Below are positions 18,750 to 27,618 of a stretch of DNA of 64,000 nucleotides, in pieces. The first letter of the stretch is position 1; the number at the start of each line of letters is the position of its first letter. The notes beneath the pieces were generated by a model. The model did no database searches. It was not told the DNA's origin and saw only the letters and a list, made by a program, of their open reading frames with translations. The stretch is from the NCBI RefSeq assembly GCF_000697965.2, contig NZ_CP015880.1, positions 992,001-1,056,000 on the forward strand, read 5' to 3'. The DNA is from Ensifer adhaerens. Lineage in GTDB: Bacteria; Pseudomonadota; Alphaproteobacteria; Rhizobiales; Rhizobiaceae. The translations under genes were made by a program, and so were the position numbers.

Positions 18750-19721
18750 ATGATCCGTTCCGTCGTTCGCGGTTTCGGCGCAGCTTTGCCGAAGCGCGTG
18801 GTCACCAATCAGGAGCTGGAATCCAAGGTCGATACGTCCGATGAGTGGATCGTGCAGCGCACCGGCATCCGGCAGCGCTACATCGCCGGCGAGGGCGAAA
18901 CCACAGCTTCGCTCGGCGAAGGTGCCGCGCGTGCTGCGCTCGCCAATGCTGGGCTTACCCCTGATGATATCGACCTGATCATCCTGGCGACCTCCACTCC
19001 CGACAACACGTTTCCGGCAACAGCTGTCAACATCCAGGACCGCCTCGGTATGCGCCATGGCGCGGCCTTCGACATGCAGGCGGTCTGCTCGGGCTTCGTC
19101 TACGCGGTTACCACGGCGGATGCCTATATCCGCGGTGGGCTTGCTAAGCGCGTGCTGGTGATCGGCTCGGAGACCTTCTCGCGTATCCTCGACTGGAACG
19201 ACCGCACGACCTGCGTGCTCTTCGGTGACGGCGCCGGCGCCATCATCCTGGAAGCCCAGGAAGGCGAGGGCACCATTGCCGACCGGGGCGTGCTGACGGC
19301 GAAGCTTCGCTCCGACGGCGCACATCGCGACAAGCTCTATGTGGATGGCGGCCCTTCGACCACTGGGACGGTCGGCCATCTGAAGATGGAAGGCCGCGAA
19401 GTCTTCAAGCACGCGGTCGGCATGATCACCGATGTGATCGAGGCTGCCTTCGAGGCGACCGGGACGACGGCCGAAGATCTGGATTGGCTGGTGCCGCACC
19501 AGGCCAACCGGCGCATCATCGACGGCTCCGCCAAGAAGCTCGGCATCCCTCTCGATAAGGTTGTGGTCACGGTCGATCTCCATGGCAACACCTCCGCAGC
19601 CTCCATTCCGCTGGCGTTGAATGCGGCGGCGGGCGACGGCCGGATCAAGAAGGGCGACCTCGTCCTGCTCGAGGCCATGGGCGGCGGCTTCACCTGGGGC
19701 TCCGTGCTTCTCCGCTGGTAA
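18750..19721 (+). CDS. fabH: 3-oxoacyl-ACP synthase III (beta-ketoacyl-ACP synthase III)
   Basis: Starts fatty-acid chains by condensing acetyl-CoA with malonyl-ACP. The 323-aa thiolase-fold protein has the full triad: Cys113 in MQAVCSGF, His250 in VPHQANRR and Asn280 in [10 protein letters not shown]. The C-terminal GGGFTWGS glycine motif is intact. It follows plsX by 4 nt, linking phospholipid and fatty-acid synthesis, and ihfA lies 92 nt downstream. Confidence 0.97.
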   Translation: MIRSVVRGFGAALPKRVVTNQELESKVDTSDEWIVQRTGIRQRYIAGEGETTASLGEGAARAALANAGLTPDDIDLIILATSTPDNTFPATAVNIQDRLGMRHGAAFDMQAVCSGFVYAVTTADAYIRGGLAKRVLVIGSETFSRILDWNDRTTCVLFGDGAGAIILEAQEGEGTIADRGVLTAKLRSDGAHRDKLYVDGGPSTTGTVGHLKMEGREVFKHAVGMITDVIEAAFEATGTTAEDLDWLVPHQANRRIIDGSAKKLGIPLDKVVVTVDLHGNTSAASIPLALNAAAGDGRIKKGDLVLLEAMGGGFTWGSVLLRW

Positions 19722-19813
19722 AGAAATTGCTTAAGCAACAGACGCTTGACCGCAAAAGGCAAGGGCAATAGTCTTCGGACGCTGATCGGCGTACCAGACG
19801 TTGGTGGGGGAAG

Positions 19814-20152
19814 ATGAGCGGAAAAACAGTAACACGGGCGGACTTGGCTGAGTCGGTTTTTCGCAAGGTGGGTCTGTCGAGGACAGAGTCTGCCGAATTG
19901 GTGGAAACCGTCATTGACGAAATATGCAACGCAATCGTGCGTGGCGAGAGTGTGAAGCTGTCCTCTTTCGCGACCTTCCAGGTCCGCGACAAGAACGAGC
20001 GCATCGGGCGAAACCCGAAAACCGGCGAGGAAGTGCCGATTTCGCCCCGGCGCGTGATGACCTTCAAGGCGTCGAATGTCTTGAAGCAGCGCGTCCTGAA
20101 GGCGCATCTGGGCCGCAGGGCCAAGCAGAAACCGGTATCTCCCGTTTCGTGA
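19814..20152 (+). CDS. ihfA: Integration host factor alpha subunit
   Basis: The 112-aa DNA-bending protein forms IHF with IhfB. It has the HU/IHF fold: [19 protein letters not shown] helices, dimer helix, then the DNA-binding arm [20 protein letters not shown] with the intercalating proline context GRNPKTG. The Lys-rich C-terminal tail ([13 protein letters not shown]) is typical of alphaproteobacterial IhfA. A GGGGGAAG Shine-Dalgarno site precedes the start. The position between fabH and a merR gene is conserved in rhizobia. Confidence 0.95.
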   Translation: MSGKTVTRADLAESVFRKVGLSRTESAELVETVIDEICNAIVRGESVKLSSFATFQVRDKNERIGRNPKTGEEVPISPRRVMTFKASNVLKQRVLKAHLGRRAKQKPVSPVS

Positions 20153-20292
20153 ACGCCTGACGACAGCCACAAATGTGGTTGAAAACCCATCCATAAGCCG
20201 TTGAAATGGAGCCGATTCGTGCCATCATTGGCGCGGTATCGGCTTCACTACGGCTTTCGAGCCTGAGTCGCACGGCATGGATTGGGAACGAT

Positions 20293-20829
20293 ATGGAAAA
20301 GAGCCCGGACGCTTTTCGCACCATCAGCGAGGTCGCTGACGATCTCGATCTGCCGCAGCATGTCCTGCGTTTCTGGGAAACCCGCTTCCAGCAGATCAAG
20401 CCGATGAAGCGCGGCGGCGGCCGGCGGTACTACCGGCCGGAGGATGTCGACCTTCTGAAGGGTATCCGGCATCTGCTCTATGATCACGGCTATACGATCA
20501 AGGGCGTGCAGAAGCTCCTGAAGACCAACGGCAACAAGTTCGTCGCGGCGATTGCAAGCGGCGATCTCGCGACCGTCGAGGCGCTGGCAGCCTCCAGCAA
20601 CGAGGAGCCGGCACCGCCGAAGGCTGGTCTTTCCGAGGAGGATCAGATCGTCGGCCGTGCCAAGGCGCCGGCGAGCCGCCGCTTCTTCTCCTTCGGCGGC
20701 AGCAGCGACGACGTGCCGGAGATCTCGCTCGGAAAATCCTCGTCAGTGGGCAAGGAAGATCGCGCTCTGCTTCAGGAGGCGCTCTACGACCTCCTGGAAT
20801 GCAAGCGGCTTCTCGACCAGGTGCGCTGA
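20293..20829 (+). CDS. MerR-family transcriptional regulator
   Basis: A 178-aa regulator with an N-terminal MerR winged helix: [20 protein letters not shown], then [20 protein letters not shown] and [21 protein letters not shown], ending in the dimerisation helix after KGVQKLLK. The C-terminal half is low-complexity and hydrophilic, with no cysteines or ligand domain, as in the MerR proteins found next to ihfA across alphaproteobacteria. The start at ATG 20293 removes an unrelated 29-residue extension. The regulated genes are unknown. Confidence 0.9.
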   Translation: MEKSPDAFRTISEVADDLDLPQHVLRFWETRFQQIKPMKRGGGRRYYRPEDVDLLKGIRHLLYDHGYTIKGVQKLLKTNGNKFVAAIASGDLATVEALAASSNEEPAPPKAGLSEEDQIVGRAKAPASRRFFSFGGSSDDVPEISLGKSSSVGKEDRALLQEALYDLLECKRLLDQVR

Positions 20830-20931
20830 GAAAGCCTTTCAGGCGATTATCAAGACCGGTTCCGCACGGCCGAACGTCTGCCGAATGCGGTTGCCTCCAC
20901 AGACACCTTTTACACGATTGCCAAGATGGTG

Positions 20932-20956
20932 CCGTCGGCGGGGTGCCCGCCGACGG
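20932..20956. other. GC-rich 11-bp hairpin downstream of merR
   Basis: A perfect CCGTCGGCGGG / CCCGCCGACGG inverted repeat around GTG lies about 100 nt after the merR stop, between convergent genes. There is no T run on either side, so intrinsic termination is doubtful, although it could still mark the end of transcription. Confidence 0.4.
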
Positions 20957-21019
20957 GGGGCATATGCGCGCCCGTCCGCAGGGCGCCCGCGCGATTATCC
21001 CAGCAAGGATTGAAAAGCG

Positions 21020-21184
21020 TCAGTAGGAGATTCGGAAGCCGCCGGGGCTCGCCGCGGAGACGTCAGGCTCCGGGTAGGGGCCGGTCCACTGCGCATAGGT
21101 CGTGTTGGTCGAACCGGAGGTTGCACAGCCGGAGAGCGTGAGAAGCGCAAGCGCGGTGAGGGCCATAAGGGACTTAAGAGGCAT
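21020..21184 (-). CDS. Small lipoprotein, 54 aa
   Basis: A short gene with strong start evidence: TAGGAG lies 6-7 nt upstream of ATG 21184. The product begins MPLKSLMALTALALLTLSGC, a classic lipoprotein signal with lipobox LSGC and Cys20 as the lipidation site. The mature part is about 34 residues, rich in Ser, Thr, Gly and Pro (ATSGSTNTTYAQWTGPYPEP), and ends GFRISY. It would be anchored to the outer or inner membrane on the periplasmic side. No function is known to me; it resembles entericidin-size lipoproteins only in size. Confidence 0.75.
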   Translation of the reverse strand: MPLKSLMALTALALLTLSGCATSGSTNTTYAQWTGPYPEPDVSAASPGGFRISY

Positions 21185-21580
21185 GGTTTTCTCCTAGAAG
21201 GGGAGACGCTCCAGGCCTCAAGGGCCAGTATCAAACTGTCCCTCAAATCATCCATGATGGCAAGCTAACGTTGCGTTAGGCAGCAAGTTTCGAGCGACGG
21301 GATCTCGTTTTGGTGAAGGTTCGGTAGACGGACGGGCGGTCGGTGATTTCCTCGTCAAGCAGCATCGGAAATTGCAGACACCCAGTGGCGCGCGAATGGC
21401 GGGAGCTTTCTATGTCCGCAGTCGCTTCACAGGTGCGACGCCATGCTGTGAGTTTGCGGAAGTCCCGTCGGACTTTCAGTTCCCAAGCATACTTTTCCAC
21501 GCCGTTTGTTCCTTTTTCGATCCAGGCCGCATTTTCCCGCTTGCGCTCTAAGCGTTGGTTATATAGGGGTTTCCTCGGTT
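21185..21580. other. Gene-poor stretch upstream of tRNA-Pro
   Basis: I see no convincing gene here. The only sizeable frame (minus strand, 21276-21680) reads antisense through the tRNA and is rejected. Just before the tRNA, CTTGCG and TATAGG are 16 nt apart (about 21539-21566) and could be the tRNA promoter. Confidence 0.4.
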
Positions 21581-21657
<77 letters not shown>

Positions 21658-21992
21658 TTTTCCTCTTTGATTTCAGTCATACAGCAGCGCTACCGCAATT
21701 GGCGGCTGGCGGTAGCCAGCAGTTCCACGCGTAAAATCGCGCATTCGGGCACCCATTGCCCCGGCAAAAATCTCAAACGCCTGCTGATTTGTTTCGCTTT
21801 GGCCCACCGTGTCTGCTCCGAGATCGGATGCGGTTTTGTCGCTTGCGCCTGACAAAATTTATCGCCCATCGGAAATCGCTAAAATGCCTCGTTCCGGTGC
21901 GATGGTCCACGCGGCTGGGGTCGATCGCCGTCCTCGCGAAAGTGATGGAATGGCCTCATGGCGGGCGTCTGTCTGCCAAGGGAGGAAATGTA
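21658..21992. other. 335-nt region between tRNA-Pro and the repeat-protein gene
   Basis: No gene is supported. The stretch holds AT-richer segments near 21850-21890 that may include the promoter of the downstream secreted protein, and an AGGGAGGAAATG Shine-Dalgarno region at its end. I could not assign anything else. Confidence 0.35.
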
Positions 21993-22286
21993 ATGAAGAC
22001 GTTTTCGAAGATTTTTGCCGCGTCGTTGCTCGGGCTTTCGGCCCTGACGGCAATGCCGCTCATCTCGGCGTCCGGCACTGCCCGTGCAGACGACGCCGTC
22101 ATCCTCGTTCCGGGCCAGCCCACCGGCTCGCCGGGCGATACGGGTACAGCGAGTTCCAACCCGGACACCGGTGCTCCGAGCTCCAACCCTGATACCGGCA
22201 CCGCAAACGCCAACGGTGATACCGGGGCGCCGAGTTCAAATCCCGATACCGGTGGCGGTTCGGGCGCAGAAGGGTCGACGCCTTAA
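21993..22286 (+). CDS. Small secreted protein made of Asp-Thr-Gly repeats
   Basis: A 97-aa protein with a Sec signal (MKTFSKIFAASLLGLSALTA..., likely cleaved after ARA near residue 32) and a mature part made almost entirely of five 9-residue repeats. The unit is DTG followed by two small residues and SSNP, with variants ending NANG and GSGAE. It is acidic, has no cysteines and is probably unfolded or extended. GGGAGGAAATGTA precedes ATG 21993. It may be a surface or matrix component; the adjacent polysaccharide locus makes that attractive, but this is speculation. Confidence 0.72.
   Translation: MKTFSKIFAASLLGLSALTAMPLISASGTARADDAVILVPGQPTGSPGDTGTASSNPDTGAPSSNPDTGTANANGDTGAPSSNPDTGGGSGAEGSTP
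22137..22271 (+). repeat. Five 27-nt tandem repeats inside the secreted protein gene
   Basis: Five consecutive 27-nt units, each beginning GAT/GAC-AC-GG (encoding Asp-Thr-Gly). Units 2 and 4 encode the same peptide but differ at synonymous positions, so the array is old or under coding constraint. Unit length is a multiple of three, so copy-number change would keep the frame. Confidence 0.85.
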
Positions 22287-22307
22287 GCGTTCCTGCGACC
22301 GCAGCAA

Positions 22308-22335
22308 AAGAGGTCCTTCAGCAGGGCCTCTTTTT
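22308..22335 (+). terminator. Intrinsic terminator after the repeat protein
   Basis: AAGAGGTCC / GGGCCTCTT hairpin with loop TTCAGCA followed by TTTTT, about 22 nt after the stop. Confidence 0.75.
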
Positions 22336-22381
22336 CTGTTTCCCGAGAATACAGAGCGGCAATCACGCCGTTCTTTCTGCG

Positions 22382-23575
22382 CTACCTGGTTGACTGGAGC
22401 AGGTCGACCGTCTGCCGCTTTGAGGCCGCCTTCTGGTAGAGGGCCTCTGTGCGATCGAGCATGACGGCGAGCGTAAAGCGGTCCTTCAGGTTTTCGGCGC
22501 TAGCCGACAGGGCCTTGAAGGTTTCGGGCTCCGCCGCCTGGATCATGGTCTTGGTGAGCGCGGACGTGTCGTCGCTATTGGGCAGGATATAACCGTTCCG
22601 ATCGTCCTCGATCACCGTGCGTGCGCCACCGATGTCGGTTGCGATGATCGCCTTGCCGGCGGCGGCCCCTTCGAGCATCACATAGGACATGGCCTCGTAG
22701 CGGCTTGGCATCACCAGGAGGTCGAAGGCGGGAACGGCTTGCGGGCCGGTGAAGGCGGAGGTCAAATGCATGCGGTTCTGCAGTCCGCTTGCGGCGATCG
22801 CCTTGCGAAGGTCACCTTCGAGCTCGCCACTGCCGACCATGACCAGGTGGCTGTTTCTGACGGAAGCGGCGACACTCTTGAACGCTGCGATCAGCCGTTC
22901 CGGCGCCTTCTGTGCGGAAAGTCGTCCAACGAAGCCGAAGACGAAGGCATCGGGCGCGATACCGAAGCTGGCGCGCAGCGTCTGCGCCATTTCGCATGAG
23001 GGCGGTGCCACGCCGTTGACGATCACCGACATGCGCTTCTCGGGCATATGCAGCGAGAGCGCATGGTGGAACTCGTCGTCGGAGACGCAGATCAGGTGAT
23101 CGGTAAAGAAACGGGCCAGCGCCCATTCGATCGTGCCGTAGATGAGCCGTCCACCACGGCCGAGCGTCGGGTCCAGCGTGCGAAAAGCGTGGGGCGTGTA
23201 GATCCGCGGAACATGAGAGCCAGGCAGCCGCAGGCGTGTCAGCGCACCGGCCTTGGAACTGTGGCCATGGATGATGTCGAAACTGCTGGCCCGCATGATG
23301 CGCCGGAGTTCGAGAAAGCGGCCGAAGTCAGACGGTCCGGGTGCGCGCTTCATGTTGACGGCGTGTACGGCCGGCAGGCCGATTGCCTTCAGTTCACGAA
23401 CGAAACCTTCCTCGGCGCGCACCGGCGAATAGACGGCCTCGACGTGATGCCCGCGCTTGTGCATGCCGCGGCACAGATCGAGAAAGTGCCGGCCCGAGCC
23501 GCCGCCACTCGGCTCCAGCACCTGCAGGAGCTTGAGGGGAGGGGCCGGCGACCGGCGCGGAACCACATGTTCCAT
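22382..23575 (-). CDS. Glycosyltransferase family 4 (polysaccharide locus)
   Basis: A 397-aa GT-B glycosyltransferase that would add a sugar to the lipid-linked repeat unit at the cytoplasmic face. The N-terminal domain has the glycine-rich LEPSGGGSGRHFLDL and FDIIHGHSSKAG. The C-terminal GT4 domain has FVGRLSAQKAPERLI and the EX7E motif in SRYEAMSYVMLEGAAAGK. It is the last gene of a five-gene run, starting 2 nt after the ligase gene. It is clearly related to the other GT4 of the operon (26441-27613), sharing GPSDF and HGHxxKxG positions. Sugar specificity is not predictable. Confidence 0.9.
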   Translation of the reverse strand: MEHVVPRRSPAPPLKLLQVLEPSGGGSGRHFLDLCRGMHKRGHHVEAVYSPVRAEEGFVRELKAIGLPAVHAVNMKRAPGPSDFGRFLELRRIMRASSFDIIHGHSSKAGALTRLRLPGSHVPRIYTPHAFRTLDPTLGRGGRLIYGTIEWALARFFTDHLICVSDDEFHHALSLHMPEKRMSVIVNGVAPPSCEMAQTLRASFGIAPDAFVFGFVGRLSAQKAPERLIAAFKSVAASVRNSHLVMVGSGELEGDLRKAIAASGLQNRMHLTSAFTGPQAVPAFDLLVMPSRYEAMSYVMLEGAAAGKAIIATDIGGARTVIEDDRNGYILPNSDDTSALTKTMIQAAEPETFKALSASAENLKDRFTLAVMLDRTEALYQKAASKRQTVDLLQSTR

Positions 23576-23577
23576 GG

Positions 23578-24822
23578 TCAGGAGCTCCGGCCGGCGCGCG
23601 CCTGCCGGCGATGGCGATATTCAAGGGCGGCGCATCCCCAGATGATTCCGATGAGCAGATAGAAGTGGCGCCAATGGTCCGTGTCGATGACATTGCCGAC
23701 CCCGACATGGCCGAGAACGGCGACCCAGGCGATCATCAGATAGGTCTGCCAAGGGCGGTTGAGCAGCAGAAAGCGAAAGCCGAGCGAGAGCGTCCAGACG
23801 ATCAGCGTCACGTAACTGACAAAGCCGAGCCAGCCGTAGGACGTCAGCGACTTCAGCCAGACGTTGTGCTCATCCTCCGGGAAGATCGTGCTGAAGACCA
23901 TCGGGCCGATGCCGAGCGGCTTTTCCATCGACATCAGGAAGCCGAGGCGATGGCGATCGAAGCGGCCGAGGTGGCCGCCGTCATAATCCTGCACCAGCTG
24001 CGAGCGGCTGGAAAAGAGTGTTGCGACCTGCTCGGACTGCAGCGCGACGAGGAGGGCGCCGACGATCATGATCCCGCCGACGAGAGCCAACACCAGAATC
24101 CGCAGGCGGAAGAGGCCGTTTCGCTCCTTGAGCAGCATGACGAAGACGAAGGCGACGACACAGAAGAGGTTGAGGGCCCAGGCTGCGCGGGAGAACGAAA
24201 GAAAGACGCCAAGCGCCAGCACCATCAGCGCGGCGATCTTCGGGGGGGCTTTCTGGATGGGCTGCGTGAGGATGCCGTGGATGAGGTACATGGCCGGCAC
24301 CGAGAGGAACGGGCCAAAGACGTTCGGATCCTGGAACGCGCCCTTGGCGCGGCCATAGAGCGTGAAGCTTTCCGCGCCCGGCACGGCGCCGAAATAGCCG
24401 AGGATGCCGAGCAGGGCGGTGATGATGGCCGCCGCCGTCCAGGCATTGAAGATCAGCCGCAGGCGTTCGTGGCGGTCCTCGATGATGGCTGCGAAGAAGA
24501 CCGAGGAGAGCGCGAGGAAGCCGGAGACCGCCATGTACATCGGCCCCTTCGTCAGGTCGGTCATGACCGTCAGGGACAGGATGCCGCCGACCATGAACAG
24601 GGTCAGAAGCGTCAGCAGCGGGGCGACGCTGCGCGAGATCTTGAGGCCCACGAGCGCCCAAAGGCCGATGAGTGCGACCAGGAACAGCTCATAGGGCGCC
24701 GGCTCGAAAATGACGAAACCGGAGAGAAACACGGCAAAGGCGACGAGCCCGGAGCCAAGCAGCGAGAGCGCCGCGAGCTGGGGGCGAACGATCGGGAGCC
24801 GACCTGAATCGACGGTGCTCAA
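23578..24822 (-). CDS. O-antigen ligase/polymerase family membrane protein (Wzy-like)
   Basis: A 414-aa multi-pass protein of the Wzy_C/O-antigen ligase family, which polymerises or transfers lipid-linked glycans on the periplasmic side. It has about 11-12 spans and a large periplasmic loop (about residues 270-325) with the family pattern SRSQLVQDYDGGHLGRFDRH and IFPEDEHNVWLKSLTSYG. GRAKGAFQDPNVFG near residue 160 is also typical of the family. Its start overlaps the stop of the initiating transferase by 4 nt. In this locus it most likely acts as the polymerase. Confidence 0.88.
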   Translation of the reverse strand: MSTVDSGRLPIVRPQLAALSLLGSGLVAFAVFLSGFVIFEPAPYELFLVALIGLWALVGLKISRSVAPLLTLLTLFMVGGILSLTVMTDLTKGPMYMAVSGFLALSSVFFAAIIEDRHERLRLIFNAWTAAAIITALLGILGYFGAVPGAESFTLYGRAKGAFQDPNVFGPFLSVPAMYLIHGILTQPIQKAPPKIAALMVLALGVFLSFSRAAWALNLFCVVAFVFVMLLKERNGLFRLRILVLALVGGIMIVGALLVALQSEQVATLFSSRSQLVQDYDGGHLGRFDRHRLGFLMSMEKPLGIGPMVFSTIFPEDEHNVWLKSLTSYGWLGFVSYVTLIVWTLSLGFRFLLLNRPWQTYLMIAWVAVLGHVGVGNVIDTDHWRHFYLLIGIIWGCAALEYRHRRQARAGRSS

Positions 24823-26381
24823 TAGGCGTTCTCGGTATTGAGAAGCCGGAACGGCGTCAGGAACAGGATCTTGAGATCGAAGAGCAACGACCAGTTTTCG
24901 ATGTAGTGCAGGTCGAAGGCGGTGCGCAGGCGGATCTTGTCGTCATTGTCGATCTCGCCGCGCCAGCCGTTGATCTGCGCCCAGCCGGTGACGCCGGGCT
25001 TGACGCGGTGGCGGGCGAAATAGCCTTCGACGACGTCGGAGTAGGTCCGGTTCTGGGTCTGGGCGAGCACGGCGTGCGGCCGCGGCCCAACGAGCGACAG
25101 CTCGCCCTTCAGCACGTTGAAGATCTGCGGCAGTTCGTCGATCGAGGACTTGCGGATGAAACGGCCGACGGGGGTGACGCGCGGGTCGCGCTTGGTCACG
25201 GCGTTGCGGGCCGTCGGGTCGCTCATATGCGTATACATCGAGCGGAACTTGTAGACCTCGATGGTCTCGTTGTTGAAGCCGTGCCGCTTCTGCTTGAAGA
25301 TGATCGGGCCCGGGGACGTCGCTTTGACGGCGATCGCCGCGCCGAGCATGATCGGCCACAGAAGTACGAGGGCGACCAGGCTGAAGAAGATGTCGAAGCC
25401 GCGCTTGGCGACCGAGTCCCAATCGGCGATCGGCTTGTCGAAGATGTCGAGCATGGGGACATCGCCGACATGGGAGTAGCTGCGCGGGCGGAACCGCAGG
25501 TTGTTGGCGTGGGCGGCGAGCCGGATGTCGACCGGCAGGATCCAGAGCTTCTTCAGAAGCTGGAGAATGCGCTTCTCCGCCGTCAGCGGCAGCGAGATGA
25601 TCAGCATGTCGATGCGCGCCAGGCGGGCGAATTCCACCAGTTCGTCGACCGTCCCGAGCTTCGGGTAGCCAGCGATCACATTGGGCGAGCGGCGCTCGTC
25701 GCGGTCGTCGAAAATACCGCAGATGCGGATGTCGTTGTCGGGCTGGTCCTCGAGCGTGCGGATCAGGTCCTTGGCCGGCTGGCCGCCGCCGACGACGACC
25801 GCGCGGCGTTCCATCGTGCCGTTTCGGGCCCAATGGCGGATGGAATAGGCGATGAAGGCGCGCTCGGCGATCAGAAAGATTGCGCCGCCGATGAACCAGC
25901 CGCCGAACCAGACGCGCGAATACTGGTGGCCGGATTTCAGAAAGAACAGCGCGATGGCGATGCCGCCAAACGCGATGGCCCAGGAGGCGAGGATGCGCGG
26001 CATCACCCGCAGCCAGGCGCGCAGCGCCGGGATCTGATAGGTGTCGGCGATCTGCATGGCGGCGACCGCCAATGCGGAACCACCGACGAGAATTGCCAGG
26101 TACAGCGGCAGTTGTTCGAAGCCCGGCTGGACATAGAGCGCGTTGATGGCATAGCCGATCGTAAAGAGCGCGCTGAATTCGAACAGGCGCATCAGCCCCA
26201 TGATCATCGCAGGCGAATAGGTATCGGCGCTGAACTGCTCGGCGATCTGCCGCGCCAGCGGATTGAGATCCGTGGTCGTTGTTTCGCCCGGCATTTCGCC
26301 GGGCGCGCGGGCGCGGATTTCCGAAATCTTCTTGCGAAGCGCTTCGGGATCGAACGAACCCGGGCGGTCAAACTTGTTCAT
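24819..26381 (-). CDS. Undecaprenyl-phosphate sugar-1-phosphate transferase (initiating PHPT)
   Basis: Starts each repeat unit by moving a sugar-phosphate from a UDP-sugar to undecaprenyl phosphate. The 520-aa protein has a hydrophilic N-terminus (about 1-60), four membrane spans, a Rossmann-like CoA-binding-type domain (VVVGGGQPAKDLIRTLED) and the catalytic PGT domain at the C-terminus. The last carries KRGFDIFFSLVAL, SPGPIIFKQKRHGFN, YKFRSMYT, KSSIDELPQIFNVLKGE, LSLVGPRPH and VKPGVTGWAQINGWRG. This layout matches the WcaJ/ExoY-like and HfsE/UppE-type initiators. It overlaps the next gene by 4 nt. Confidence 0.94.
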   Translation of the reverse strand: MNKFDRPGSFDPEALRKKISEIRARAPGEMPGETTTTDLNPLARQIAEQFSADTYSPAMIMGLMRLFEFSALFTIGYAINALYVQPGFEQLPLYLAILVGGSALAVAAMQIADTYQIPALRAWLRVMPRILASWAIAFGGIAIALFFLKSGHQYSRVWFGGWFIGGAIFLIAERAFIAYSIRHWARNGTMERRAVVVGGGQPAKDLIRTLEDQPDNDIRICGIFDDRDERRSPNVIAGYPKLGTVDELVEFARLARIDMLIISLPLTAEKRILQLLKKLWILPVDIRLAAHANNLRFRPRSYSHVGDVPMLDIFDKPIADWDSVAKRGFDIFFSLVALVLLWPIMLGAAIAVKATSPGPIIFKQKRHGFNNETIEVYKFRSMYTHMSDPTARNAVTKRDPRVTPVGRFIRKSSIDELPQIFNVLKGELSLVGPRPHAVLAQTQNRTYSDVVEGYFARHRVKPGVTGWAQINGWRGEIDNDDKIRLRTAFDLHYIENWSLLFDLKILFLTPFRLLNTENAY

Positions 26382-26440
26382 GGCTGTCTTCCGGCGCTGA
26401 AGTCCCTCAGCCGGGATAGCAGAAAGCCACTAAGAAACGC

Positions 26441-27613
26441 TTACGTTGTGGGCAACACGCTATCGGCGGGCGGCTGGTAACGGCACAATTCCCGATAGAG
26501 GCTTAGCATATCCGCCGACATTACCGAAGCTGCAAATTGCGACTTGAACGTGCTCGGATCGGGCATCACACGTGCCGCCCAGTCCTTCTCGGTGATTGCG
26601 CGGGCCATGATGTCGGCGAGCGACCGGGCATTGGCGGGTTCGGCAAGTGCGGTGCTGTCGCGTCCGAGAATTTCCGGGATGCCGCCGACACGGCTGGCGA
26701 TGACCGGCTTCCGCGCGGCAAGCGCCTCGAGCACGATATAGGGCATGGACTCGGCGCGCGAGGGAACGACGATGTTGCGCGTCAGCGCGAAGGCCTCGCG
26801 CGTCTTCATCGCCGGCTGCATGCGGATGCGGCGGGCGAGGCCCTGCTGCAGCACCAGATCGCTGTATTCCTGCTGCTGCGGGCCGTCACCGATCATAAGC
26901 GCCGACAGCGGCCTGCCGACAAGCCTTTCGGTCTGGGCGAAAGCTTCCACAAACAGATCGGGACCCTTCAGGTCCCGCATCATGCCGATATAGAGAAAGT
27001 CGACCGCATCCGGCCCAGGCGGGACGGTCTCGAACTCCCGGTCGTCGATGCCGTTGTAGATCAGTTCGTTGCGCTCACGCGGCGCGCCGACCTTTGCGAA
27101 ATAGGTCTGCCGCTCGAAATCGCAGACGAAGACGAGGGCGTCGGTAATCCGCTGCTGGATCCGTTCCGCCGGGAAGACCAGCCGGCCTGTCATAGAGCCT
27201 GGACGGTAGTGCAGGCTGCCGCCATGCGGCGAATAGAGGCGGGCTACGCGATACCTGTTGACCCGCAAGGCTGAACCGATGAGCCGGGCAATGACGCCGC
27301 CTTTGGCGCCGTGCCCATGCAACACATCCGGTCGCAAACTTCTGATTTCCTTATAGCCGCGCCACAACGCGGCAAAATCCGACGGCCCGACCGAGCGATG
27401 GATCGGCATCCGTATCAGGCCGAGCGCCAGATAGGGGCGGATTTCGTCGAACAACCGATCCTCGTGCCTGCCACCTGTCGTGCTGTCGCAGAGGATCCCG
27501 ACCTCATGGCCCGCCTTGGCATGCGCCTCGGCCAGGTCGCGCACGTGGCGGAATATCCCGCCGACAGGCGACCTGAAGCAGTGGATGATGCGCAAAGGCC
27601 GCTCTTGTTGCAT
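26441..27613 (-). CDS. Glycosyltransferase family 4 (polysaccharide locus)
   Basis: A 390-aa GT4 enzyme with an N-terminal IIHCFRSPVGGIFRHVRDL glycine-rich acceptor loop, PDVLHGHGAKGG, and a C-terminal donor domain with YIGMMRDLKGPDLFVEAF and the EX7E motif in SRAESMPYIVLEALAARK. It is the second gene of the operon, 5 nt after the OPX gene. It is a paralogue of the 22382-23575 enzyme, so the two probably add consecutive, possibly similar, sugars. Donor and acceptor are unknown. Confidence 0.9.
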   Translation of the reverse strand: MQQERPLRIIHCFRSPVGGIFRHVRDLAEAHAKAGHEVGILCDSTTGGRHEDRLFDEIRPYLALGLIRMPIHRSVGPSDFAALWRGYKEIRSLRPDVLHGHGAKGGVIARLIGSALRVNRYRVARLYSPHGGSLHYRPGSMTGRLVFPAERIQQRITDALVFVCDFERQTYFAKVGAPRERNELIYNGIDDREFETVPPGPDAVDFLYIGMMRDLKGPDLFVEAFAQTERLVGRPLSALMIGDGPQQQEYSDLVLQQGLARRIRMQPAMKTREAFALTRNIVVPSRAESMPYIVLEALAARKPVIASRVGGIPEILGRDSTALAEPANARSLADIMARAITEKDWAARVMPDPSTFKSQFAASVMSADMLSLYRELCRYQPPADSVLPTT

Positions 27614-27618
27614 CGAGA

